A DNA stretch of 64,000 bases from Triplophysa rosa (taxonomy: Eukaryota > Chordata > Actinopteri > Cypriniformes > Nemacheilidae), in contig NC_079892.1 of assembly GCF_024868665.1 (NCBI RefSeq), forward strand, positions 9,002,251 through 9,066,250. Direction: 5' to 3'. Positions 1 through 11,345 of this stretch are shown here, in pieces; the stretch's first letter is position 1, and every line of letters begins with the position of its first letter. The translations under genes and the position numbers were made by a program. Below the pieces are notes generated by a model, which was not told where the DNA came from, ran no database searches, and was given only the letters and a program-made list of their open reading frames with translations.

Positions 1-3000
1 GTCACTTTCCGTGAATGTTCAAGTGCTTTATATTTTCCCAAACTTCCAATCTTATAGTACACCGTGTATGCATGCTAGAACGCAAGCTCAAAGCAAGACG
101 GCCTGGGTGACAGTTTCCACATTTCAATGCAAGCAGTGGCTATATGTTTTGGCTTCATTGTAGGCCATTCAAAGCAACTCAATCCATCCCTATTGAAACT
201 ACGTGCCCAAAATCCCATGTGCAAAAAGTTGTTTTGTATCATGCACGATACAGAAATCACAGAATGGACAGTCACCAATCAAATCACCCAGCAGGAGTTA
301 ATTCTCATGACGTGAGCAACCAACCATGATGTACGCAAGCAGCCAAGTGACGTCACAAGAATGCTAATATAAACCCCAAATGCACTTTATGTCGCTTTGG
401 ATAAAAGCATCTGTCAAGCATCGCATTTTTAAATCTGAATTTGACAGAGGATGCTGCATTGGAAACGAGCATATTGTCTATAGTGATTTCACAAAACAGA
501 TTTCCAACATCCAAGAGTCCCAGTTGTTGAGCGGTTTCAACAGGTCAAATTACCTAGAATAGTCAATCAGACCGTCAATCATAAAAATGATATTAAGATT
601 TTTTTAAAGAATGAATATAGTGACGGACACTTGTCCCTCTGCAAGCAGGTTGGCACAAGCAGTCATGCTCGCATACGTTCACGAACAGTACGTTCAGAAA
701 TACGGAGCCGCACAGACTCAATATTCCTGCGCTAAAAAAAGCAGCCCGGTGAATAAAAATAGCTGCTTCGTCTGGAACAGCCGCAGCACTTGAATACCAA
801 CAAGATGCTGCCGCTCTCTCTCTCTCTCTCCCTCCCTCCATCCATCTATCCCCCAGCAACCCAGCTCATTGTAGAGCCCTTGGTACACCACACTGTTCAC
901 AGAAAAAAGCTGACCGACTCTATTGATGGGGGGGTTTGGTGGTGTTGGGGAGGGTGATGCAGTCCTTGCGTGCACCTTCAGACCAGCTTCTACTGTATGC
1001 AATCTGTCGCAACTCTCTCTCTCGCTCTCTCTCTCCACCCCCTCCACGAATGAACCGTTCCGTTCTTGGCTCGGTAGCACTGCAGAATGCCAACACCTCC
1101 ACACCCCCCCATCCCCAAAGCAGCAACACGCTTTAAATAGCACAAGCCAGTCACATGGCCAGCAGGAAAACTACACACTAGAGCAGTTCAGCACCTAAAA
1201 TAGAATCTCAGATAAAGGTGGATTGAAAAAATGATTTTGGGTGGGTGAGAGGGTGCGATATCATAAATAGCAGCAGCACAAAAAAAGTGACGACAAATCA
1301 ATAGTTCTTTCCTCCTTGTTAAAAAGGTTTAGTAGAACAAAAAAAGTGCAAGATGACAAAAGAAACCCTAAACATAGTCATAGTATATTGCAGTGGCATT
1401 GTTTATTCCTATCTAGAAAAATGCATACAACAGGCATTAGATTTTTTTTTAAGAAAAATAAAATAAATGCCTCAGAGACACTAGAGACCGGTCACACAAA
1501 TTTCGTACCACAGCCAGTCACATAAACCATACGGTTTGCTATTTGTGGTGTTAGAACACATTGTAATACTAAAATGGTTAAAATGACGGCATTTACGGCA
1601 GTATCCAATTAAACTTATGGTACATGCCACACAATGCCTGGCTGGAATGGGATGTGCGAATCGTAAGTGTAACGTTAAATGGCATATGGAAGATTTCCTT
1701 TTCCAGGAAATAAATAAATAAATGAAGCAGAGTCGTGACAGAGAAGAGAAACGGGAGGGTTGGGGCTGGCGGAGAGAGAGAGGGAGGGAGGGGGGAGCTT
1801 AGTGATGGAGACTGAGGGGATGAGCTGGAGATGGAGGATGGAGATAGGCTGGGAGAAAGGGAGGAGGGGTGAGAATAGATGAGGGGTACCAATTTTATCC
1901 AGCATCCTCAGTTTCAGCACGTGGCAACGAGCGTGTTGGTCACATGAACGGCAGCGTTCTCTTCCGAGCCCCCCACCTTCGGACCCCTCCCCTGAAAACG
2001 AGAGCCAGTCACACGCTGTCATCATTCACAGCCACAGCAAGAGCGCGCAAGGGCTCACACATTCACAAGTTGCGCAGTCCACGTTCACTCGCTCACACGC
2101 AGCAGGGAAAACATTTCATTCACATTGTCACTTTTACCTAGCATGAATGGGCTAATGTTGCTATACACAAACCTGCACATCCACGATCAGCACAACACAA
2201 AACTGGAACGCAAACTAAATTGAATGCTGTAGTCTACCAAACTCCATATTTAGATATTAAGTTTGTGACACACAAAGTGAAGCACAAATCGTTAAACAAA
2301 CAGTATTGTAAGCTACTCTGCATTCTACCACATTGCACCTGAAGCAAGCAGGCCAAAGTGGCGCTTTAAACCGAAAACTCCCTCCGAATGAATGTCAGAG
2401 CAAGTTTGTGTGACACAACGCCCCCGTCCTCATGAATGACTGCAGCTCGATTACATAACTGTGTGATTCTCAAACACATTCAATGTTCTAAGGAAGGATG
2501 AAGTGAGCCACAGGAGGAGAAGGGGGAAGGCGGGAGGGTGATGGAACTCTAAACTTGGCTTCCTCACGCTGCTCAGCATTGCAAAGGCATATCGATAGAT
2601 TCACTATAACAATGTTTACGTGCCTCGAGTGGTGCTTTAAAATAAAAATGCAATTAACCAGTGCAATACAGTACAAAGTTACAGTTAAGAATCTAATGCG
2701 AGGAAACATTATCTGCAACAACAAAAAAAACACCCAGGAGTTGGTTGCATTATAATTTAATTATGTGAATTTGAGGGCATCGTTCTTCATAAAGAGGAAA
2801 GTTTTCGACTGGAGTAGTATTAGAATAGAGTAAAAGATAGACTACAATTAATTTCTTCCCTTTTTAATGATTACCGTTTTTATTTGAATTCATGGTGAAA
2901 TATGCGTTTTTGTGAGATTTGGATTGGACGATGTAACAGGCCTCCACTTTTACTTAATATCGGAAGAAATGTCTAGATAAACATCAATCCTGTGATGGCT

Positions 3001-5246
3001 TAAAGGAATAGTTTAGCCAAAATAAAAAATTCTGTCATCATATATTCACCCCCATGCCATTCTAAACATGTACTGTATATGACTCTTTCTTCAGTGGAAC
3101 ACAAAAGATGAGATTTTTTTTGTCCATATAGTGGACATCAACAGGGTCTAAAATTGTTTGTTTACCAGCATTGTTCAAAATATCTTTTGCGTTCTGCAGA
3201 AGAAAGTAAGTCATACCTGAAATGACATGACATGACGTTCATTAAATGAAAGATAGCCATTGCAAATTTATTTCATTAATATAATGCACTAATACACATT
3301 ATAATTTTGGGAGAAAGCTAATCCTGATAGTACATGTGTCCAAAAAAGCAATAAACAATTTTGCACAGGAAGTGCATCTCATTGCCTGTAGCATGGCAGT
3401 GCAGTTCCCTGGAATAACACCAGGGGTCTCCCATTAAAATGAATCAGGCATTCCTCAGCTTTTAACTTTACTTTAGGAACACACCATAGACCTTTTCCGT
3501 TGCTTCATCCTCGGAACTCGTTAGCATGACTCCCTTTATGAGTCACCTTCAAGCGATTGCAAAATCAGCGCATTGTACCTTAAAAAAAAATGCAGTTTTC
3601 TGACTTCACACCGGTGACATGAAGGCTAGAAGTGAACGAGTTCACAACACGGTGCGGGAGGGGTTGTGGCGCGCAGACCGTGAACGGAATGTCAGTTGTA
3701 TGTAGTAACGTTACCAGTTTCGTGATTGGGAAAATGCACGGTTGCTCAATTTCACGAGACTTGTGCTTCTGGATGGACAGGAAAAGGGACTTTCCTCCCC
3801 CCAACCTCCAAGTCGCATCCAGTTTACCTGCGCCAGCTTCCGCCGAGATCATCGTGCACGTTAAAACTAAACTGGTCAAACTGGTAACCTTTTTTGAGTT
3901 TCAGGGAGTGGCACTCGTCACCTCCATATTTCACGTCACTCAAACTAACAGAATGTACTAATGCCATTTTAAAAATGTCGCTTTAGATTGGTGGTTAAAT
4001 ATTTAGGCTGACTGATAACTTACCAACTAATCTACTGCAGATTCACGTATGTGTCGTGTCCGCATTGTGTCTTTCAGCAAACCTCTGAACCTTTGATAGT
4101 TTTGAAGTGGACAAACCATAACGTCAGCGTGTTGAAAATCGCTTTACATAATTTCAAGAAATTATATTCTTCAGAGCATTACCAAGAGTTCGATTTCTCA
4201 CAAACGCTTGGTGTGCACTACATAATCCGACCGCCAGGGCCGCTTTTAAATGCTGGTGCACCTGCTGCCTAGGTAACATCCCCCACAAGTGAAGGACTAC
4301 GGCATGATGAGCCACTTCAAAATCTTTAACAGTGCGATTTGCTGTGAATTTACTGTATTATATGTCCGATTGTGAAAATCTGTGCGCTGCAATTTGTGTT
4401 TTTATCATTTGAGCAAAACACAAGTCTCCCCTCACATGGCACGCGTGGTATGGACCCGCATTATAATTAAGATTGGCGTTTTAAACTGCGTCATGTTGCC
4501 AAAACCAACCTCCGTGCCCCAGTGAGGGGATGAAGCCGTCAACAATCGACGGCACCGGCTGAAACGCATCCACCGAGTCGCCAAGCCGCATTTTACACAA
4601 GAGACTGTCAAATCAAGCTGGAAAGGCGCCTTTGTCGGGACAAACATTGGCACAGTGCAGCCAGGAAACTGAATAACTGGGTCAGGCATATAAGATTAGG
4701 AAAAACTAGATATTTCCAAAATGATATATAAGCCACTGAATTGCCGACAGACCTACCCAAATTTCAACGTGTATCTGTTTTATGCATGACGACGGCATAA
4801 CATAGTTGTCGTAACTCCTAAATTAAATTGATTGCGATTTAATTAGTCAATTTTCGCATATTTGATAGAATATTGTCGTTTTAAACACGTAAATTGAAGC
4901 AGGCTAGAACACCTGACTGACTCAGAATTACATGTCATCTGCGCATAATATATGAATGCATGGCGCAATCAGTCACACGTCGCCTCCATTGACCACACGC
5001 ATAAAATCCTGATGCCTCAATTAGATTTAATCTTTCCCTAGTGATTGTACATTTATCTTTGTGTGATAAACATGAACAAAAATGACGTGTTAAATGGCAT
5101 ATGTTGAGGCAAAAGTTAAAATTAAGATAGTTTCTCAAATCCACGAAGTTCATTTTTATCAAGTTTAATGCTCCAATTACGCAGCACATTTCTACCACCC
5201 GTGTACAAGCGTTCGTTGCATTGCCACCGAATGTCTTTCAACTTAC
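1..5246 (-). other. hsd17b12: Intron 1 of hsd17b12 (5' part)
   Basis: Sequence downstream of the exon 1 donor on the minus strand. I found no second coding exon of hsd17b12 here; the next exon, which should open with the NAD(P)-binding glycine motif, must lie beyond base 1. It contains GA/CT-rich simple sequence at about 813-845, 1013-1040 and 1745-1880, and one degenerate copy of the palindromic cyprinid element at about 3001-3244. Open frames at 718-1143, 1593-2025 and 3632-3961 arise from low-complexity or non-coding sequence and resemble no family known to me. Confidence 0.7.
3001..3244 (+). mobile_element. Palindromic cyprinid MITE copy, right end lost
   Basis: Begins TAAAGGAATAGTTTAGCC and keeps internal words (GGAACACAAAAGATGAGA, TTCTGCAGAAGAAAG), then breaks off around repeated ATGACATGACATGACG. 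It lies in hsd17b12 intron 1. Confidence 0.7.
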
Positions 5247-5424
5247 CTGCCCATTTCCCCAATTTGGGTGAGAGTAGATCCCCGTTTCCTATCACCCATA
5301 TCCTAAAGCCAGTGAGAATCTTGTACAACAGCCACAGCGTCAGCGAGGCCGTGGTAAGTGCACCAACCCAGAAGAGCGCTCTCTCGGCAGGCTGTAGCGT
5401 CTCCACCACGTTAAACGACTCCAT
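5247..5424 (-). CDS. hsd17b12: Very-long-chain 3-oxoacyl-CoA reductase, exon 1 (partial)
   Basis: First coding exon of HSD17B12, the ER-membrane enzyme that reduces 3-ketoacyl-CoA in very-long-chain fatty-acid elongation and can act on estrone. The exon gives 59 codons plus one base. It reads MESFNVV, then LQPAERALFWVGALTTAS, a hydrophobic segment to about residue 38, then FRIWVIGNGDLLSPKLGKWA. The human N-terminus has the same layout (FLYWVGAGTVAY ... GLGEWAVVTG). The exon ends GCA-G before a consensus donor (gtaagt), which is the phase expected if exon 2 begins with the remaining bases of the first V of the VVTG motif. The start was chosen at the ATG with a purine at -3; a longer frame upstream begins at a non-ATG codon and is unlikely. 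The catalytic YxxxK and Rossmann motifs are outside the window. Teleosts have a and b copies and I cannot tell which this is. Confidence 0.93.
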
Positions 5425-6050
5425 GTCTACCACTGGCTGTGTGTGGTGAATGACCTGCAATATTGGGCGTTATGCACTGCTTTAAAGCCTCAACGTGTGC
5501 GCCCCTTTATAAGCAGGTTGTGGCATCACACCCCTACAACTCCTCTAACATACGAGTATATCCAGATTTAAGTGCACACCTCCCACCTACTCCATCCCCG
5601 CCCATGCAAACCCACGTCCATAGTGGATTGGTCGAAACTCCTGTCCGCCAATTGCAAGTTACCGTCCGTTGGATATTGTCCTCGTCAATCACAAAGAGTC
5701 CATTCTCATTCATTCGGTTCTCCGTTTCAATGGGGCGGACCGAAAGCTGTTCCGAGTGAGAAACGATTGGACAAACATTATGGTTACCTCCATTCAAATA
5801 ATGTCATTGGTTGTGATTCAGAACTGGTTTTTCTGTTTCAGTCAGGGTTACGAAACCTCCAAACCCACGCTTCCAACGAACACCCCCACACTATTTTATG
5901 AATGAAGCTTGTTGCCTATTGGCCAAGCCGAGTTATACCTCCCGCCCCTGATATGCAGTCAGGAAGATTTTATTGGTAGGAAGCAACGCCAGTCTCATTC
6001 ATTCACTAAAGCTGTCAAACCAATGAGTCATACTTTAGAATAAGAGACAG
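5425..6050 (-). promoter_or_regulatory. hsd17b12: hsd17b12 promoter and 5' UTR region, CCAAT-rich
   Basis: Upstream of the hsd17b12 start, five ATTGG pentamers on the plus strand (CCAAT on the gene's strand) lie at 5627-5631, 5766-5770, 5806-5810, 5918-5922 and 5972-5976. No clear TATA box is at a fixed distance. Clustered CCAAT boxes suit NF-Y binding at a lipid-enzyme promoter. The start site and 5' UTR length were not determined. The role is inferred from position and motifs only. Confidence 0.5.
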
Positions 6051-6893
6051 GCATGTCTGCTTGGTGCACTTTAGTTAAGGAGACAGAACAGCATACGCAT
6101 TGTTTGATTTTCCATTTTAGGGGATGTATTTTGTAACGTATACGCATTTATTTGTAACAATTCAAACGGTGGGAGCTCTTGCGTAGCTTTCGTTGCGCGT
6201 AGAACTACAATTACCACACGTCTCTGTTCTGAAGCATCGCGAGAACTCTCAACGCGAACGGAAGAGAGACTGGTTATGTAAACACACACACACACAGGCA
6301 CGTTGACGGTATGCTGGTGAGCAATCTGTGAAAAATCCGCGTACAGCGTTGTGAAATACATTTTTAATTCACGCACACACCCGTGTGTTACAAGACTGCC
6401 AGTACGTTAGGTATACGCGAGTTTTGAAAGCAGTAAAACGTATTAATCGGAATTTTGGCTTTTTGCCTGTCTAGCTTCTCAGGGCTGTGTCAGACATACA
6501 CATTCAGTCAGACTACTACAGACTGGATCACTACAGCACGTCCACTGTCGCCATTTGATTTTGATCACGACCTGAAACTTAACCTAAAACATAAGCCCAC
6601 CGAAACGTGCACAATTGAAGTAACGCATATAACATGTAAAGCACATAGTGCTAAGTACAAAACATGTCCGTTATGTCGAATAAATGCATTTTAATGCGAG
6701 TATTTCAAGTTGTAAGCACATCTGGCTGTAGAATGTTGACACTTCATCTATGCACTGTCCTCGTGCTTTTTTTTCTTATAATTCAAAGCTCTAAAAATAC
6801 GAACATTTACAATAATGTACAATATACCAAATGTAGAAATTATTTCCACACGTCATCAATTAATTAAAACAGACAGATAAAAACAGAGGCAAG
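6051..6893. other. Intergenic, no gene seen
   Basis: Spacer between the hsd17b12 promoter and the 3' end of the unit to its right. It holds a short CA run near 6282-6300 and no coding exon I can support. The short open frames at 6455-6694 and 6664-6867 resemble nothing known to me. Confidence 0.5.
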
Positions 6894-6919
6894 AATAAAG
6901 TAATGACAGACTTTTTATT
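6894..6919. terminator. Back-to-back polyadenylation signals
   Basis: AATAAA occurs on the plus strand at 6894-6899 and on the minus strand at 6914-6919. The minus-strand signal could end the long terminal exon proposed at 6911-8530. The plus-strand signal would serve a transcript running away from hsd17b12, for which no exon was recognised. These hexamers are common in AT-rich DNA, so this is a suggestion. Confidence 0.35.
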
Positions 6920-8530
6920 TGACGGGTCAGGAAACAAAGACAGCAGCGTGACTGCAAAATGGGCAATTCATTTCAGTCGTATATGTTTGTCAAGCATACA
7001 CGAGCGTTCGTATTTTGCTACATCACAAAAACATTTGTTTCTTGTAGTGAAATAACAGAACAATTAGTCAGAATTAAACAGTTCATTTACTATATTTTTC
7101 CTCAGTGTCCTTGCATTGCACAACTCAGAAAAACACCCAGAAATACATAAAACAGCTGCACTCACGAGAGTTACAGCTACGACGTCTTCGACATTGCATG
7201 CTTTAAACAGCAGCCTCGCTTACTTTTATACAGTTCACTACAGACTATTCATATAAATTAAAATAATCATAAAAAGGTAAAGCAATAGTACAGCATTAAA
7301 AACATATGCAGAGCACAAATAAAGATACACAGTATAAGGTCAATGTTTAAACCACAGTATACATTTAGCTATTGTAACACTTTGATGACTGACGTAAAAT
7401 ATCGATTAGATTTTATTTTAACAGTCCGTGTACTAGTAAACTAATGCATACTGTCTAATCACAATTTTCAAACACATCCTCACTGACGCATACACACGCA
7501 ACCTCTCGGTCACTCTTTTAACAAACACACGTTTTCATTTATATTCCTGTGTTCGTCTTGTACACACACTAACCTACGTACCACAGACGATTTCTAAAAC
7601 TAGCTCGACGCCACTGATCTTTGTTTTATTCAATTTTGTTATCCCTTGTCCCTGTACTGCTCAGATAAGAGTTTAAAACAAAGGGGTCTCAACGTTATCA
7701 CTCAGTCTTATTTTAGTCGAGACCACTGCTAAAAAGTTACAACTTTTATTCAAACTTCTATATACGTACACAACACAATATACACATTAATATACATATG
7801 CAGAGGCAAAATGCATAAAAACATCTGCTTAATAAAATATAACATTTAGTTAAAAGCTTATTTTGAGTAATAAGGTCGTCACGTCAGCAGTTTCGCACAT
7901 TTCAGCACGACAAGACGTGGACAGCGGACCCCTAACAGCACCAACACTGCATCAAACCTTCAAACTTCCTTTAAACATCTTCGAGCAAACTATCAGAAAA
8001 CTATTTTAAATATCTACCACCCACACAATTATAAATCCTCACATGCTGAAAACAAGTATCCATATATATGTCCCTCATGTTCTTACATTATACACAAGCA
8101 GAGTTTTGCTCTCACGTTACGCGAGCGCATTTTATTAGCACGCGCGCAACAAAAGCAATTTAAGATACACATAGACTTTTTCTTGCAATGGTACACAATA
8201 TGTTCAAAAGAAAACTGTATTAAATCAGACTACGTGTATGTCAATGTATTCGCAGATTACAACAGAACAAAACAACACATGCGTTTTATGTCAAAATGTA
8301 CACGTGACAGATATCTGAATAATCTGAAACGTAGCTGTCCAGTTTATACAAAAAACCTTTACATACATAGACTTTAAATACCTGAGGGTGTTATCTTGCT
8401 CCTATAAAATAATCAACTTGCTGAATTTCCATTAACAGGTGTAAAGCTCACAAACAGACGTTGGTTTGACGTTAATCTTGTGCACAAGACATTCCTAAGG
8501 TAGTATCCCAAGGCTTCCTGGATGTTCATC
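6911..8530 (-). ncRNA. Candidate terminal exon of the miR-129-2 host RNA
   Basis: On the minus strand a pyrimidine-rich tract and AG (tgcctccacag) open a possible exon at 8530. No strong donor was noticed downstream, and the AT-rich sequence resembles a long vertebrate 3' UTR ending at the AATAAA at 6914-6919. Reading frames are short (40 codons after the acceptor at most). I infer that it is the last exon of a long non-coding RNA, like the human MIR670HG locus that carries miR-129-2. It could instead be a 3' UTR of an unrecognised gene. Confidence 0.35.
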
Positions 8531-8874
8531 CTGTGGAGGCATAAAAAGTAGAATAAATATATTTTTAAAAACATGATTTCATATGCATCATCTGTATATG
8601 ATCTAAAAATAGTTATATACATTTACATAAATAGCAAATGTAAAATTCTAGTTTTCGTATATACTCAGGTTGTTGTCATTACTATCAACACTCTTCATTT
8701 GGAAAATCCAACATTTTCATTCATCAGTTTATTTTTCATTTATAAAATGAATGTCACACTAATCTCCTTTATACAATTTATTGAGAGACACATTAATATA
8801 CTGCCAACTTGAAGCAGGTCGTGGCCGCATTATATGATTAGAAGAATAACAGACACTGTAAGCAATTCACATAC

Positions 8875-8973
8875 CTTTTCATTTTTTTCCTGTCTCCAAT
8901 GTCCTGGTTGTGATGCCTGACCTTAGGAACTCAGTATTCTCATAACTGTGGCCTTTCTCACGCTTGACACAGT
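8875..8973 (-). ncRNA. Candidate internal 99-nt exon
   Basis: A 99-nt minus-strand segment is bounded by a good acceptor (tttgtcttttag) and a good donor (gtatgt). One frame is open for about 30 codons, including KREKGHSYENTEFL and ending TLETGKK just before a TGA near the 3' edge. No family was recognised, so it is treated as part of the non-coding host transcript. If an upstream coding exon exists, it could be the last coding exon of a small protein with a C-terminal dilysine. Confidence 0.35.
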
Positions 8974-9087
8974 CTAAAAGACAAAGGAAACAACAGATGA
9001 AGATTTATGATATCATAAAATAGGGATCACACAACAGGGATCATTTCATATAACATTAAGAGATAAATAAACATTTGTTTAAAAGTG

Positions 9088-9368
9088 AAGTGAAGTGAAA
9101 GTGACCTATTAGTCAGATATGGTGACCCATACCCGAAATGTGACCTCTGCATTTAACCCATCCAGAGAGTAGTGAACACACGCACAGCAAGTGGTGAACA
9201 CACGTACACCCGGAGCAGTGGGCAGCTATCGCTGCAGCGCCCGGGGAGCAAGTAGGGGTAAGGTGCCTTGCTCAAGGGCACCTCAGTCGTTAGCCGCCGG
9301 CTCTGGGAATCGAACCGGCAACCTTCTGGTCACGAGTCCGACTCTAACCATTAGGCTATGACTGCCAC
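9088..9368 (-). mobile_element. tRNA-derived SINE with 7-bp target duplication
   Basis: On the minus strand the element opens with a tRNA-like head. Box A (TAGCCTAATGG) is at 9348-9358 and box B (GGTTCGATTCC) at 9306-9316, followed by a body containing the complement of CTTGCTCAAGGGCACCTCAG. It is flanked by the direct repeat AAAAGTG at 9081-9087 and 9369-9375. Internal Pol III boxes plus a target-site duplication define a SINE. Similar sequences are widespread in fish genomes, but I do not assign a family name. Confidence 0.8.
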
Positions 9369-9961
9369 AAAAGTGTGTTCTTAAAATATATTGTTTGCTT
9401 TTGAAAAAAAGAAGAAAACACAGAGCAGCATGGCACACACGTGCACACACACACATATATCAGCGAAGTCATTTTCATGCTTTTCCATGACCGTCTAAAT
9501 GTACATTTACGTCCTTATATCTCAGAAAACAAAAGCATTTTTTATTTTGGTTATAATTTGGGTAGATATCAGTTAATATAAAACAGACATTTGTCAAATC
9601 AACCCTCGCCACCCTGTTTTCAACATTGATGGGCATACAACAATGCTTAAAATAGATAACATGTAATTTTACTAAATATGTATATTTTATTAGAAGAAAG
9701 GTGCAATGAACAGGTAGATTTACATCATACAGTATTTTGGATGAAAACAATATGCTTAGAAAATATTCACTGTCTATTTCCAAAATTGGGGATAGCCCCA
9801 GTTTGACAGATTTGTTTGTAAAGTACGTTCTGTGTTTCATTTCCTCATTTAATCATCAGTTTTTTAACAGACACTGAGCCCTAAAATATAATTTCCTTTA
9901 TATATACTGTTCTCTAAATTTTGACTCAAACGTGGACTTATTTTAAATAACAGATCTAAAT

Positions 9962-11193
9962 TTATCTACATTTTTTCAGAATGTACAATGCTTTCAGAAC
10001 ACAATACTTTATGTGAGATTGATAAATCCATGTTGCACATGGCGTTACGTGTCTCGACTGTTCTGTCGTCTCTCTCTCTAAACCCATGTGCACGACCTCC
10101 CAGCTACTCATCAGTACACACACACATTTACATGTGTGCATACATTCATACACAGAATTCTGGGCACATTTACATACCCTCACACTTACGTATTCATGTA
10201 CGCATGCATTCATACACACACACACACACAGTTTTACACACACATCTTTAAATAATTTTATAACGCGCTTCAACATATACATGCACAAAAACACTTGTAC
10301 ATTTTTAGACATAAATGTACACACACACATTTACAATGTCTATAAAACACACATTAGCCTACTTGACAGATATTTTGCGTTTACACACACATACACTCAC
10401 TTATACATGTTCATGTTTTTGTACGTTTGTACAAAGCTTTCTGAAACACACACTCACATATGAAATACACGCAGTCCTTTATATTCTTTCAGAATAAACA
10501 CACACATACATACACACTCACTCACTGTCTGAACAAACAGCAGAAGCACACGCATTCACTATACGTATGTTTGTATTTTATATAGAAGGTTTTACAAAAC
10601 ACACAGACATTAAAATGTTTATACAAAGCATACTAAAACTCGCAAAAGTACTGAAAGAATGCTTACATTGTCTGTACAACTGAAAAGACAAACATTTATT
10701 CACACGTATATCCATATATTTATACTCATAAATAATGCTATTAAGTATTCTGGCAACTGTTACACACACATACGCATCTTCTGTGTGTTATTGTTAGTAC
10801 GTAAATATGCCACCACGCACACAACACCTGCCCCTTCACTCGTCTTCTTGACCATTTATTACACACTCACTGTAACACACATATATGCACACACTAAATT
10901 TCAACACAAGATGTGTTGTATACTGTCACTTCTATAAAGCATTCTTACTCACAATAAGACGTGCATACACATTTCTACACACTCCTGCTGGCACAGAAAC
11001 ATACGTACACATTCACTCTCACAGTATGATGAAACAAACACAACTTTCAGTCACACTTATATTTATACACATTTATACACACACACTCACTAGTACAGTA
11101 GGCCTATATACATCTGTGCATAGATTTACACAGAAAACATATACAGACATTTAATTATATTGTAAAGAATGTATTTACAATGTAAAGAATCCT

Positions 11194-11235
<42 letters not shown>

Positions 11236-11345
11236 ACCTGTGCATTTCATATATGCACACACACTGTATGCACCTGACAGAAACAACACATCTAATTTAT
11301 TATGAGAGTGTAGCACACGCACACACAGATTTTGCCTGCACAATG
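9962..11345. repeat. Cryptically simple CA/TACA-rich tract
   Basis: About 1.4 kb dominated by interleaved CACA, TACA and ACAT words, with a pure (CA)n run at about 11195-11233. Open frames here encode only H/T/Y or C/V/M-rich runs and are artefacts of the repeat. On the minus strand the tract is UG-rich and would be intronic in the proposed miR-129-2 host RNA. Confidence 0.7.

Noticed and set aside
4051..4272. 73-codon plus-strand frame as an exon antisense to hsd17b12
   Set aside because: No splice signals or recognisable residues. It lies in hsd17b12 intron 1.
9306..9358. Functional tRNA gene from the box A/box B pair
   Set aside because: It is the head of a SINE with a body and target duplication. 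The cloverleaf is degenerate.
9962..10463. Cysteine/histidine-rich frames resembling small secreted peptides
   Set aside because: They are translations of the CA/TACA cryptic repeat on either strand, not genes.
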